From IMG/VR virus record IMGVR_UViG_3300042878_000198, positions 1-64,000 of that record: 64,000 bases of DNA. One strand, given 5' to 3'. The notes beneath the pieces were generated by a model. The model saw nothing but the letters and a program-made list of their open reading frames with translations, was not told where the DNA came from and did not search any database. Below are positions 20,129 to 29,488 of this stretch, in pieces. This DNA is from a virus. How positions within the stretch are numbered: position 1 is the first letter of the stretch; every line of letters starts with the position of its first letter. The position numbers and the translations under genes are program-made.

Positions 20129-21067
20129 TTATGGATTCTGCTCCTGTTGTTCTTTAGCCATACTGAATTGAGTAACCTCTGACTCTCTAATTGAAACTCC
20201 ACAGTATTGAAGTATTCTTGAAATCAACTTATACTCATCCTCAAGTGGCAACTCAAAGTCCTGATAGTCACCTTGTGATTGGTCAAATACAGGCTCTCCA
20301 TTTGTCAAAGTAATATATGTCCATTTTGGTGGCTCAGGGAATCTGAAATAAGTACACTCAACTTGTCCTTTGTTTTGAATAGAAGAAGGATACAATGTAA
20401 TTACTTCTCCTTGCAACGTATAAGCAGGAAATTGAATTGTTGGGGCTGTAAGATTAGAATTATTTAAAAGTGCAATCTTTCCAACATTAACTTTTTCAGC
20501 TTGAACAATTGTAGCTGAAGAAATTATAGTGTATGAATTAGCAGACGCCAAGAATATGTTCGATTCTAATTGTATGGTGGTATTGCTGGATACTAAAACT
20601 ACAGTGCTAACCAATCCTGTCGTAAGGTTGGTGACAACATCTCCCGGTACTATACCCTTTGATAAGAATGCTCCTGCACTGTTGACTAAGTTACCTGCAG
20701 ACACAGACGTGTTAGTTCCTGTCGCAAGAATAACTGGCTTACACTGTACGTCTAATATGTAGTAAGGGTAATATCCTGTAGTAGTAGGAGTTGGTGATGA
20801 GAACTTGTTGGCTGTAATCTTAGTAAGATAATCTGTTCTTAGAAAACCCTCCATTGTTTCTGACATAGGTTGCTCCAAATCAGCGTAGTCGGTGCCTGCC
20901 GTTCGAGTGTTCTCAGCATTTATTATTTTATTGTAGGCATCAAAATACTCTTCAAAGATTTGCATTTGCGCATTTAGAGCAAACAAATTAAAATCTGAAG
21001 GGGAGATGTAGCCGTAGTTGTTCTTGTTCAAAACGGATAGTACCGTGTTTCTAACAGAGTTTATCAT
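20129..21067 (-). CDS. head-tail connector/ring protein with inserted beta module, 312 aa
   Basis: N-terminal helical region (VLSVLNKNNYGYISPSDFNLFALNA) typical of connector proteins. At about residues 125-185 there is a beta module (GIVPGDVVTNLTTG ... SNTTIQLESNIF) that also occurs in the decoration-like protein at 43044-43529. The C-terminal LEDEYKLISRILQYCGVSIRESEV is helical and again connector-like. It opens a new transcription unit behind a terminator and carries its own host-type promoter. Confidence 0.65.
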   Translation of the reverse strand: MINSVRNTVLSVLNKNNYGYISPSDFNLFALNAQMQIFEEYFDAYNKIINAENTRTAGTDYADLEQPMSETMEGFLRTDYLTKITANKFSSPTPTTTGYYPYYILDVQCKPVILATGTNTSVSAGNLVNSAGAFLSKGIVPGDVVTNLTTGLVSTVVLVSSNTTIQLESNIFLASANSYTIISSATIVQAEKVNVGKIALLNNSNLTAPTIQFPAYTLQGEVITLYPSSIQNKGQVECTYFRFPEPPKWTYITLTNGEPVFDQSQGDYQDFELPLEDEYKLISRILQYCGVSIRESEVTQFSMAKEQQEQNP

Positions 21068-21082
21068 TTTTTCGCCTTTTCA

Positions 21083-21090
21083 CAAATATA
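21083..21090 (-). promoter_or_regulatory. TATATTTG -7 box for connector/tail genes
   Basis: Perfect TAnnTTTG on the minus strand, 16 bases upstream of the 312-residue connector gene and immediately after the T-tract of the preceding terminator. The terminator-promoter pair isolates tail genes from the capsid unit. Confidence 0.6.
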
Positions 21091-21093
21091 AAC

Positions 21094-21121
21094 AAAAAAA
21101 AGGAGGCATTACAACGCCCCC
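21094..21121 (-). terminator. rho-independent terminator after the 246-aa gene
   Basis: In the minus-strand RNA, GGGGGC and GCCUCC pair (one G-U) around an 8-base loop and are followed by eight U residues. It lies 24 bases past the stop of the 246-residue gene. Confidence 0.75.
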
Positions 21122-21145
21122 TTCTCCTCCAATCAATCAATCATT

Positions 21146-21886
21146 TTAAGCTAAAATTGCTTCTAACATTTTCAATGAATCAATCCCTTCATCGCTTTGC
21201 AAGAATCCTCCTGCTATTTCGTAAGGGTCTTCCCCGTAAGGAATAGACATCATCTTCTTTTTGTTAGTCGAGGTGTTAAACCAAATCTCTTTGTCTCCGT
21301 TTCTCAAAACCAATAGTTTGTTTTCAAAAAACATTCTAATCTTTGCCTGATACTTTAGTTCAGGGTCATTTAATATATTTAGGAACTCTCTAGGGTCAGT
21401 CTTAGCAAACACTAAGATATCACGTCTCAATTCAGCAGTAGACACCATTGATGGGTCCTTACCAAACATTACTCTAGTTAGAGTTTCAATCTGGTCAATA
21501 GTTAATTGACGAGCTTCTATTAACGCTTCTACTTCTAGGTTCAAATCCTCAACCTCTTCAGCTGCTTCCTTTTCCTTATCTACTTCATTAAATATAATAC
21601 CACTCAATGGGTGATAATGAAGGAATTGTTGCAGTACAGGGTTTTGTTTTGGAACCCTTAAAAACCCATCTTCAAAAATGATAGGTTCAATAATTGCATT
21701 CCCATCTTGCTCATCTTCAAAAGGAGACTTTTGATTAATGGAATATCTGAGAGCACGATTAACATTGTTCTTCTCATCAAACCACATTAGAGGAAATCTA
21801 GGGTGATTTCTTGAAGCCAATGTATAAGACAGTGGGCTTCCTATTTTTAGTTTGTAGACTTTGTCTACAGGGATATTCTTTGCCAT
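21146..21886 (-). CDS. conserved-type virion/head protein, 246 aa
   Basis: Not recognised by family. A basic N-terminus (NIPVDKVYKLKIGSP) leads to a loop region with HPRFPLMWFDEKN, an acidic coiled helix (KEKEAAEEVEDLNLEVEALIE), and a C-terminal half with DPREFLNILNDPELKYQA. It is located between the major capsid gene and the connectors and separated from the capsid gene by a terminator. Location suggests a head completion or internal head protein. Confidence 0.55.
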   Translation of the reverse strand: MAKNIPVDKVYKLKIGSPLSYTLASRNHPRFPLMWFDEKNNVNRALRYSINQKSPFEDEQDGNAIIEPIIFEDGFLRVPKQNPVLQQFLHYHPLSGIIFNEVDKEKEAAEEVEDLNLEVEALIEARQLTIDQIETLTRVMFGKDPSMVSTAELRRDILVFAKTDPREFLNILNDPELKYQAKIRMFFENKLLVLRNGDKEIWFNTSTNKKKMMSIPYGEDPYEIAGGFLQSDEGIDSLKMLEAILA

Positions 21887-21917
21887 TTTTTAATTAATTT
21901 AATTTGATTTAAAATTT

Positions 21918-21948
21918 AAAAAAAGAGAGTGTCCCTAAAGACACCCTC
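21918..21948 (-). terminator. strong terminator after the major capsid gene
   Basis: Minus-strand RNA GAGGGUGUC pairs with GACACUCUC (one G-U) around a short loop and is followed by seven U residues. It starts 13 bases beyond the capsid stop codon, so it may uncouple high capsid expression from the downstream gene. Confidence 0.8.
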
Positions 21949-21961
21949 CCTTTATTTATTA

Positions 21962-23380
21962 TCAACCGAATCTGAACAATACGAAGTTGTTTGCACCAAG
22001 GGTACATACACAACGCTCAGATAGGAAGTTAACCTCCATTGCATCAAGGTCGCTCGTAGCGGCACCACCGGCAGAACCTGTAATCCAAGTCTTGTAACGT
22101 CTGTCTTCAGCTTCAGAAGCTCTGTAACGTACGTGCAAGAATGGACGCTTAGCGTTCTTACCCATGATTTGGTCATACACTGAAGTAGAACCTGCAGGAA
22201 CCAACAAACCAGTGATGGTCCCTGTTGCAGTAGCAGCAGCAGAAGCCAAACCACCCCGCATAGTTGGGTCGTTCAAGTACTTCCAGTCAGACTTGTAGAA
22301 GTCATAACCTCTACGGAATCCTGTGAATCCAAGGTTTAACGCCATGTCAACATCATTGTCAAATAGACCATAAGATGCAGCACCTGCAGCACTACCTCCA
22401 TTGTATCCATTCAAGGTAGCCAACATATTGTCGATGTCGAAGCTAAGACCACGGTTAACAAATACTACGTTCTCTTCGATAGCACCTTGCTTGTCAAGAC
22501 GAGAAACGATAGTATCCCAATCAGGAAGAGTAGTTGGAGTTCCACCACCCCATACGTTACCTCTTGCGTTAACAACGTAGAAGATACCTTCAGAACCCAT
22601 CATTCCAGCAACTTTAGCACCTGAAGCGGTAGCAGCAGGAACAGCTTCAATCATTGCAGTCTCAAGATAATCTTCGAAACGAAGACGAGTCTCGTGCTCA
22701 GATTTCAAATACCAAAGATATCCAGTTGCTCCGTTCTCAGTAGTAACTTCAATCCAACCGATTTGAGCCATGTCAGAACCGTTAACCGCATACTTATCTT
22801 TGATGATAATAGGGTTGTTAGAATAGATGTCATCCTCAGATTCCAAAGAGCCAACCATTCCAGTAGTACCTTTCTTAAACTCAGAACCGTAAATGAATAC
22901 AGTACAAGCAGTAGATACAGCGAAAGCTTGACCTGCAGCCTCATAGTAAGCAACTGTAAAAGTAGTTGCAGAAGGAACAGCAGTAACGATTGCCTTGTTG
23001 AACACCCCTGAAGAGTTGTTCTGAATCATTAAAGTTTGTCCAACACGAATTGCGATATAAGTAACACCTGAGTCAGCAACTGTAAAGGTAGCTGTATTAG
23101 AAGCAGCAGCAGCAGCTGAAGTACAAGAGGTATACTTAATGTGTAGACGACCTTGTTCTGCCCACTTAATCTGGTCAGAGTTAGAAGGCATCTCAGCTCC
23201 AACCATTCTTAGGAAGGAAGCGATGGTTCTATTACCATAACGCTCAAATTCTTTCTCGTAGGTATCAGGTAGATACTGGTTCAAGAAATCGAAGTTGGTA
23301 ATGTAGTTTGTTTGCAACGCCACTTGCTCAGCACTCGGCTGTAGAGCGAAGGTGGGGTTGTTTAATAATGCACTTGCCAT
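21962..23380 (-). CDS. major capsid protein, 472 aa
   Basis: Length, position after a scaffold-like gene and flanking terminator mark this as the major head protein. The N-terminal half carries YGNRTIASFLRMVGAEMP and IKWAEQGRLHIKY, motifs I associate with capsid proteins of uncultured aquatic phages with the HK97 fold. An inserted beta segment (VGQTLMIQNNSSG, residues about 100-165) may be a surface domain. The C-terminus RCVCTLGANNFVLFRFG is typical of a buried final strand. Codons are relatively GC-rich compared with neighbours, as expected for a highly expressed gene. Confidence 0.85.
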   Translation of the reverse strand: MASALLNNPTFALQPSAEQVALQTNYITNFDFLNQYLPDTYEKEFERYGNRTIASFLRMVGAEMPSNSDQIKWAEQGRLHIKYTSCTSAAAAASNTATFTVADSGVTYIAIRVGQTLMIQNNSSGVFNKAIVTAVPSATTFTVAYYEAAGQAFAVSTACTVFIYGSEFKKGTTGMVGSLESEDDIYSNNPIIIKDKYAVNGSDMAQIGWIEVTTENGATGYLWYLKSEHETRLRFEDYLETAMIEAVPAATASGAKVAGMMGSEGIFYVVNARGNVWGGGTPTTLPDWDTIVSRLDKQGAIEENVVFVNRGLSFDIDNMLATLNGYNGGSAAGAASYGLFDNDVDMALNLGFTGFRRGYDFYKSDWKYLNDPTMRGGLASAAATATGTITGLLVPAGSTSVYDQIMGKNAKRPFLHVRYRASEAEDRRYKTWITGSAGGAATSDLDAMEVNFLSERCVCTLGANNFVLFRFG

Positions 23381-23400
23381 TGTTTTTTAGTTTTTAGTTT

Positions 23401-24492
23401 TTACATTTTTTTTGCGCTGCGAATTCTCAGATTTCTTCCTGAGTCAGGGTTTATCGCTTTCACCTGCATTCCTCCTGTAAACTTGCCAACCTCTGGAGCT
23501 CTACGCTCCGTCATGTTTATGTTCTTGATTTTACGAGTAACATCGTCAGTAGCATCTGACAATCCTTGCTCATAAAAGAACTTGGCAAACTTCTCAGGGT
23601 TCATAGCCATGGCTAGTGACCTGTGGTATCCCGATGCGTCTTTGACCATTCCGCTTTCGTCCAAGAATTTGTTTATAAAATTCTGTGGGGTAGATTGAAT
23701 GTTTTTTAACTCATTGGCATCTCCCGGTGAAAACATGATTTTCTTATCGTTGATGTTGAACTCAAATCCCTTGAAATCTTTACTAAAGACCTCATCTGTT
23801 TTTTGGTCAAACCATCTACGCTTTCTATTAGTTTCCTCCTCTATAGTCTTCGCCTCTTTAACATATTGCTTATAGCTTTCGTAAATTTCTTTTTCTTCAT
23901 TAGGAACAAATGCCGAACTTGACTCAAGTGGCACGTTATATTTTTCCTTCTGAGCGTTAAAGTATTTCTTGGCCTCAGCAATTATTTTTTTTCTAGCAAT
24001 CTTAACTTTCTTAACGGTAGACTCATCATCTAAATCTTCATCAAATGAATAGTCATCCATTAAAGCCTCAATATCCTCACTGTCTAATCCTTCTTGAGTA
24101 GAGGTAAGGTAATCTTTAAGAAGCTGCTCTGGGTTCATTGAATCGAAATCCTTCTTCAATTGCAAGAAATCCTCAAAGCCTCTGCCTGTTTCTTTTTTAT
24201 ATTTCAAATAAGCAGACACATCATCAGGAAGGGGCTCTGCGTTACTACGCTCCGAAACCAAATCATCAAGAGAATTTATCTGCTTGTTATATCTTTTACC
24301 AAGGTATGAAAGAACGTCCTCATCTTTTAAATCAACCCCAGCAGGAACTGCTTCATTAGGGATGTTTTGACCAGATGATAAGTCATTGCCATTGTTTAAC
24401 AGCGACTCCTCATGCTTTTCAATCAACTCATTCTCTACCTCTCTTACCCCTTTGGGCTCGATAACGTCTAGTGACCTTACTTTGATTTCCAT
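23401..24492 (-). CDS. probable capsid scaffolding protein, 363 aa
   Basis: Highly charged, helical protein directly upstream of the capsid gene, with long acidic runs (DSEDIEALMDDYSFDEDLDD) and a basic C-terminal tail (NLRIRSAKKM), the layout of scaffold proteins whose C-terminus contacts capsid subunits. No protease motif was seen in it. It follows the portal gene across a short intergenic stretch carrying a host-type promoter box, so scaffold and capsid can be expressed as their own unit. Confidence 0.75.
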   Translation of the reverse strand: MEIKVRSLDVIEPKGVREVENELIEKHEESLLNNGNDLSSGQNIPNEAVPAGVDLKDEDVLSYLGKRYNKQINSLDDLVSERSNAEPLPDDVSAYLKYKKETGRGFEDFLQLKKDFDSMNPEQLLKDYLTSTQEGLDSEDIEALMDDYSFDEDLDDESTVKKVKIARKKIIAEAKKYFNAQKEKYNVPLESSSAFVPNEEKEIYESYKQYVKEAKTIEEETNRKRRWFDQKTDEVFSKDFKGFEFNINDKKIMFSPGDANELKNIQSTPQNFINKFLDESGMVKDASGYHRSLAMAMNPEKFAKFFYEQGLSDATDDVTRKIKNINMTERRAPEVGKFTGGMQVKAINPDSGRNLRIRSAKKM

Positions 24493-24512
24493 TTTATTAG
24501 ATTTTATTTTTA

Positions 24513-24520
24513 CAAACTTA
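24513..24520 (-). promoter_or_regulatory. TAAGTTTG -7 box for scaffold-capsid
   Basis: Perfect TAnnTTTG on the minus strand in the 46-base gap between portal and scaffold genes, 21 bases upstream of the scaffold start. Confidence 0.55.
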
Positions 24521-24538
24521 ATTAATTATTTTAACATT

Positions 24539-26974
24539 TTATCGAGGTTCAAATTCTGCCAAATCAAAGCCATCCAAACTGTCCTCGTTTGATTCAAAAC
24601 TCAAAGGAGGAAGATTATTCTTTCTTTGATTAATTAATTTTGATTGCTCTGTGTTCTGCTGACTAATTCTTTTACCCTTAGCATCCTCCTTCATCTTGTC
24701 CCGCTGATTGAAGTCCTGAATTTCCATGCTTCTTAATTGAAGAGTATAGTTAAACTCTTCTCTCATTAACTGAGATTTAAGCATGGCCTCATTCTTGCCC
24801 TTCTCAATATCAAATGCCACCTCAGCTTGTTTGATTTGCATTTTAGCCTGCGTTTCCATCTCTATGGTCTTCATAGCTGTTTCTGCTGCCAACTGCTGGG
24901 ACTGCATTTGTTGCTGAGCAATCATGGCCTGCTTTTGCATAGCCATCTTTTCCTCACGCTCTTGAGTTTTTACTCTCTTCAGCTTTAGCAATTGATTGGC
25001 AAGTTTCAAATTACGAATCTCACGAATATCAATTGCATCCTCAAGGTTAATGTCTCCCTTAGACAAAGCTATTTGAATGTTGGCTTCAAGCTGAGACTTC
25101 TGCTCCTCATCAGGAGAAATCTCAATGAATATACCAAAGTCATAAATATACAAGTCCTTAATCTCATTAAGGATTGATACGTTATACTTTCCTATTTGAT
25201 TTGCAAACTCATCTGCAAAGTCAGAGTACTCTAATATGTCAGCTACTCTGTATGTCAATGCTTCTGACATTGACCTAAACATATAGATAGAACCATCAAG
25301 GATGTGTCTTGTCGCTGTGTTCGAGTTAAGGGCCGCCAACTTCTGTAGACCAACCAAAGAATTCGGGTCAGGCATAGAGCCATCTCTTGCTTCATTAAGT
25401 CCTGTTACAGACCTAATCATATCAATGTAGTGGTTCATGTTGGTAATCAACATCTGCGTTTTAGCAGAGCCTGAATTAGATGTGAGCTGCTGAATAGGAA
25501 CTCGTGCATTGTTGAACTCTCCGTCTTGAGTATAGCTACGACCAATAACACTACCGGTCTGGAAGTATAGTCGTAGAGCATCCTCAGGATTGTAGGCGTT
25601 GCCTGTTCCCAAGTCAATCTCATTAAGACCATCGGCATCAATGAATACACCATCAGGCACAGTACGTGCAATGACCTGCTGTAGTTTTAGGTGGGTGACT
25701 TGAATCAAATCCGCAAAAGGAATCATCCTTCTACACAATGACTCAATAGCCCCCTTATACATACGAGGAGCACAGGCCACATAGTTTGGTAATGCGTGTT
25801 GCGATGCTGAAGTAGGACGAACCATGTTCTCAGACATCCTCCATTGCAACAACATATTGGTACCCATTACCATGATACCTTCGTACCATACGTCAATGGT
25901 CTTCTCAATCTTCTCGAAAGTCCCTTCCTCCATCATTTCTGGCGGAGGATTAAAGGTGTCGTCCTTCTCAATTACTCTAGAGCCACCGCCTTCAAAATTC
26001 TTTTTCTTATAGACAATCTTTTTGGTGGTCTTGTAATTGAAATACAATAATGTACAGGTGTCTCTGTAGAACATACTGTTCTCATAAAACTGAGCGACAT
26101 TATAGTAGTCATACCAAGATTGACTGTACTGCGTTATTTGTTGTAAGTCTTCATTCGTGAGCGATTGGTCAATCTTCATTAGCTCACCAATAGGAAGGGT
26201 CTTTATTTCTCCCCAATAAAAACAATCTTTAAAGTATGGGTCTTCAGTATAACTGTAAACCACATTTGCTGGGTCCACATAAGAAATCTTAACACCAGCC
26301 CCCTGAAGGAACTCATGCTTAGCTATACCAATTCCAATTACAGTTAAGTCATAGTCTATTCTTTTTCTGATGTCATCGTAATGATTCTCATCAAAGATTG
26401 TGTTGATGGCTTCTTCCTCAGCTATCTCAATTGCAGGCTTATAGTTAAGCTGCATAAAAAGTGATAGCTCATCATCTGTTTGAGGTAACTGGTCAGGCTC
26501 CATCATAAAAGGATTTGCACCTGACTCCTCTTGAATAATCTCAAGTATAGGCTTTGCTATCATCTGTCCCTCAATCAGGTCCTGATACTTGCTTCTCTTT
26601 GCTTGAGACATAGCGTCTTGAGCGTATGCCTTAACCTTGAATAAACGGTCAGACATACCATTGACAACTACATCAATAAACTTTGGTATAATAGGAACAG
26701 GAGTCCAATCTAAATTTAAATAAGATAGGTCTCCATCAATTGCTAACTCGTTTTTATATTTGCCAATTGGCTGCTCACCTCTTGCGTATAATCGTAATCT
26801 TCTAAAATCTTGCCATTGTCCGTAGTACCTACATGAGTTTCCGTCCTTACGAAACCACTCATATTGTATAGCTTGACCTATTTGTAAACCAAAGGTATCA
26901 GATGCCTTCTCAGCATCCGTAGCTATTTGACTAGGAAAAGACACTGAATTAATTTGGATTGTTATATTCTTCAT
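24539..26974 (-). CDS. portal protein, 811 aa
   Basis: Large portal of the type found in crAss-like and related podoviruses. The N-terminal region has YYGQWQDFRRLRLYARGEQPIG, split here by a turn. A core helix region (VTGLNEARDGSMPDPNSLVGLQ, broken by DG) matches the clip and stem part of portals. A long Gln/Met/Glu-rich coiled C-terminus (from about 660) could form the crown or barrel in the head. The start overlaps the terminase stop by 4 bases. Identification rests on position between terminase and scaffold plus these motifs. Confidence 0.8.
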   Translation of the reverse strand: MKNITIQINSVSFPSQIATDAEKASDTFGLQIGQAIQYEWFRKDGNSCRYYGQWQDFRRLRLYARGEQPIGKYKNELAIDGDLSYLNLDWTPVPIIPKFIDVVVNGMSDRLFKVKAYAQDAMSQAKRSKYQDLIEGQMIAKPILEIIQEESGANPFMMEPDQLPQTDDELSLFMQLNYKPAIEIAEEEAINTIFDENHYDDIRKRIDYDLTVIGIGIAKHEFLQGAGVKISYVDPANVVYSYTEDPYFKDCFYWGEIKTLPIGELMKIDQSLTNEDLQQITQYSQSWYDYYNVAQFYENSMFYRDTCTLLYFNYKTTKKIVYKKKNFEGGGSRVIEKDDTFNPPPEMMEEGTFEKIEKTIDVWYEGIMVMGTNMLLQWRMSENMVRPTSASQHALPNYVACAPRMYKGAIESLCRRMIPFADLIQVTHLKLQQVIARTVPDGVFIDADGLNEIDLGTGNAYNPEDALRLYFQTGSVIGRSYTQDGEFNNARVPIQQLTSNSGSAKTQMLITNMNHYIDMIRSVTGLNEARDGSMPDPNSLVGLQKLAALNSNTATRHILDGSIYMFRSMSEALTYRVADILEYSDFADEFANQIGKYNVSILNEIKDLYIYDFGIFIEISPDEEQKSQLEANIQIALSKGDINLEDAIDIREIRNLKLANQLLKLKRVKTQEREEKMAMQKQAMIAQQQMQSQQLAAETAMKTIEMETQAKMQIKQAEVAFDIEKGKNEAMLKSQLMREEFNYTLQLRSMEIQDFNQRDKMKEDAKGKRISQQNTEQSKLINQRKNNLPPLSFESNEDSLDGFDLAEFEPR

Positions 26975-29220
26975 TTGTCCAATTGACTTGTTACCCCTTC
27001 GTTCTTATATTTAGCGAAGTTAATAATTAATTTCGATTCTTTTTTTTCAGGAATGTAGAGGTGTTTTTGATTTGCCATGATAGCCAGCCCTGAGCTAATA
27101 CAGGCATCAAATTTAGTTCTATCATTTATGTCAAACTTAGCCCAATCCTCAAGTGTTCTGGTGAATGGCATCGTGCCCATCAAGTCTGACTCCCTGTACT
27201 TGCCCTCTGAGTCTAAGCCTACGAATTTCTCAATGTAAGACTCAATAGCTGATGCGTGTGATTGTTTGACATCTTCAGATGAGTTTGGTATTCCGCCTAA
27301 CTCTCGTTCAGTCTTTGTCAGTTTAGCAAACTGTTTGTCCGGTCTGTTAATTGAAAAACCTCTGTAGCCCCTGTTTTTTAAGTGATACAATAATCTTGGC
27401 TTATTGTTTTCAACCAAGATAGGCATCCCGTAAAACACGCAGGCCATCAGCACTTCTTCGAAAAATATCTCAGCAGTTTGCGGTCTTGCAATGTACTCTA
27501 GAAAGAACTCATTTACAGGGGCATCGTCCATGTGAAACTTAGTCATTCCATGTAGCGCTCCGTTAGAACCACGTCCGCCAACCACAGCAGATATATCGTA
27601 TGAATCACATCCAAATGACCCAAGATGTTCATTTCCGGGGTAGTTAATTCCATTACGTACATGAACATTGTTTTGCATGTGTTTAGGTGGTGCCCAGCTC
27701 ATAGTAAATCTACCTCTTTGGTCGGGAGTCCAAATCACCTGAGTATCCTTAATCCCATCCTTCCATGAGAAAGAACCTCTAGTAATATAGTGCTCCTTAA
27801 TCATTGAGTCGTTGTAATCAATCTGCTGATATATCTTGGTCAGGTTAAATATGGATGACTTGCTCTCGTCTCTAAATGCGTGCGACTCTGTGCGTGGAAA
27901 CTGACGATAGAATTCATTCAATGCATCTGCGTCACTCTTTAATGAATCAACCTCAGCATCCCAATAGTCTATTGCACCGTTCTTAATTAGATTGCCGTCA
28001 ACGCCTTTTATAGGGGCCGTGGGCTTCTTAAATACAGGATGACCATAGATGTCAATGAAGCCTTCCATGTTCCACTCCATGGGTATAAATAAGGCGTAGA
28101 GCCCGCTCTTAGTTTGACCGTTAGCGTTCCTGTATTTTACGTTTGAGTCTTCGTAAATGTCTTTATAGTTCTGTCCACCTTTTGAAAGCGCATTGGATGT
28201 TGAGCCCATCATGCACTTGCCAATAATCTTACTACCTAATCGTAGACAGGTCTTGGTTACACGCCAATTCTCTTTGATGTTTACAGGCTTAGTCCATTTT
28301 GCAGATTCGTCATGGGCCAAGAACAATAGCTTCTCGCCATCATAAGAGTTGTCTTCAGTGTTCTTCCAGTCTATTGATGTATCAAGTCCATCGACATCAG
28401 TATCGTCAGTCTCGTACATATTCTTTTTAGTAATCTTTGCTGCCGGAACTCTGTATGCCAACTCAGTCTTTGGCTTATCCATTCCATCCATGATAGGCTT
28501 AAAAAAGAACGGAAGACGGCTATTGATTGGAACCACCTTGTCGGTAAACATCTTCTTTGCATCAGCACCTGTCTTTGACAAGATGCCTATACGTGCGTCC
28601 CGGGCAAGAGTACCTATGTTCACGCATTCAGATGATGACATAAAAGAGAATCCTGAACGTCTAATCTTTAGGTATATCATGCCAAAACTTCTATTGTCGG
28701 CTCTGCAGGCTTCCCAGAATATCCAATAGATTCGATTGGCTTCACGGAAGTCGGGGTATCCAATGTCAATACTAGACCACTGTAGATACATATAATGGGA
28801 GCCTGTGATGTAGGTTTTTACTCCATTGTTCATATACCAAAATCCTTGCTCTCTTCGGTCAAACTCCTGCTCAATGTAATCCACCCACTGGTCTTTAAAC
28901 TCCTTTGGTTTTTCATTCCATTGAAATATAGACTGAATCTTAAATAAATCTCTTGGCAAATCTTCTCTCTCCCAGTGCTGCTCAGCTTTTGATGCGTGTC
29001 TTTCAAAACATTTATCAGGTGTAGGCGGAAGAGCAATTTTCAATCCTGATATCTCTACTACCTGTCCTATCTTGCCGCTCTTAGATATCACAATGACATC
29101 GTACTGCTCGTTATACCCGTACAGCCAAGACATCACTCTATTCTTGTTAGAGATAACTGCAGGAGGAATGTAATCCTTTACTACCCTACACAGACTATTG
29201 TTTTGACCTTCGCTCTGCAA
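26971..29220 (-). CDS. terminase large subunit, 749 aa
   Basis: DNA-packaging ATPase and nuclease. The Walker A region is atypical (IKIRRSGFSFMSSSE, about 183-197), without the usual GKT. The Walker B-like strand is LLFLAHDESAKW (about 295-306). An RNase H-type nuclease starts with FGCDSYDIS (about 537) and a second acidic residue occurs in PILVENNKPR (about 603). Deviant Walker A loops with R-x-G are known in some podoviral terminases. The gene overlaps the small upstream gene and the portal gene, which supports coupled translation. Confidence 0.85.
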   Translation of the reverse strand: MQSEGQNNSLCRVVKDYIPPAVISNKNRVMSWLYGYNEQYDVIVISKSGKIGQVVEISGLKIALPPTPDKCFERHASKAEQHWEREDLPRDLFKIQSIFQWNEKPKEFKDQWVDYIEQEFDRREQGFWYMNNGVKTYITGSHYMYLQWSSIDIGYPDFREANRIYWIFWEACRADNRSFGMIYLKIRRSGFSFMSSSECVNIGTLARDARIGILSKTGADAKKMFTDKVVPINSRLPFFFKPIMDGMDKPKTELAYRVPAAKITKKNMYETDDTDVDGLDTSIDWKNTEDNSYDGEKLLFLAHDESAKWTKPVNIKENWRVTKTCLRLGSKIIGKCMMGSTSNALSKGGQNYKDIYEDSNVKYRNANGQTKSGLYALFIPMEWNMEGFIDIYGHPVFKKPTAPIKGVDGNLIKNGAIDYWDAEVDSLKSDADALNEFYRQFPRTESHAFRDESKSSIFNLTKIYQQIDYNDSMIKEHYITRGSFSWKDGIKDTQVIWTPDQRGRFTMSWAPPKHMQNNVHVRNGINYPGNEHLGSFGCDSYDISAVVGGRGSNGALHGMTKFHMDDAPVNEFFLEYIARPQTAEIFFEEVLMACVFYGMPILVENNKPRLLYHLKNRGYRGFSINRPDKQFAKLTKTERELGGIPNSSEDVKQSHASAIESYIEKFVGLDSEGKYRESDLMGTMPFTRTLEDWAKFDINDRTKFDACISSGLAIMANQKHLYIPEKKESKLIINFAKYKNEGVTSQLDK

Positions 29221-29488
29221 ACCCTTGTTTGGTATCTGTTCTACTTATGCCTTTGTCAATTGAATCTAAGTTTTCCTTCTCTGATTCTATTCTGTTTAGA
29301 ATCTCAAAGGCATCGAATATAGCTAACTTTTTGGTGGCGGCTGCATTCTTTAATCTGTCAGCAGCAAGCTCACCTTCCTCATCCTTACTTTTTACTACGG
29401 TCTCTTCAGCAACCTTGATTAATTCATCAACGGCCTTATATCCTGCAGCAATAATTCTGAGCTTTATTTCTTTGATATCTTTCATCAC
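29195..29488 (-). CDS. probable terminase small subunit, 97 aa
   Basis: Short helical protein immediately upstream of and overlapping the large terminase gene. Helix-rich core IIAAGYKAVDELIKVAEE and ELAADRLKNAAATKKLAIFD, acidic/basic alternation and a basic tail fit a DNA-binding small subunit. There is no clear helix-turn-helix, so the call is mainly positional. Start may be the first or second of two adjacent ATGs. Confidence 0.55.
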   Translation of the reverse strand: MMKDIKEIKLRIIAAGYKAVDELIKVAEETVVKSKDEEGELAADRLKNAAATKKLAIFDAFEILNRIESEKENLDSIDKGISRTDTKQGFAERRSKQ

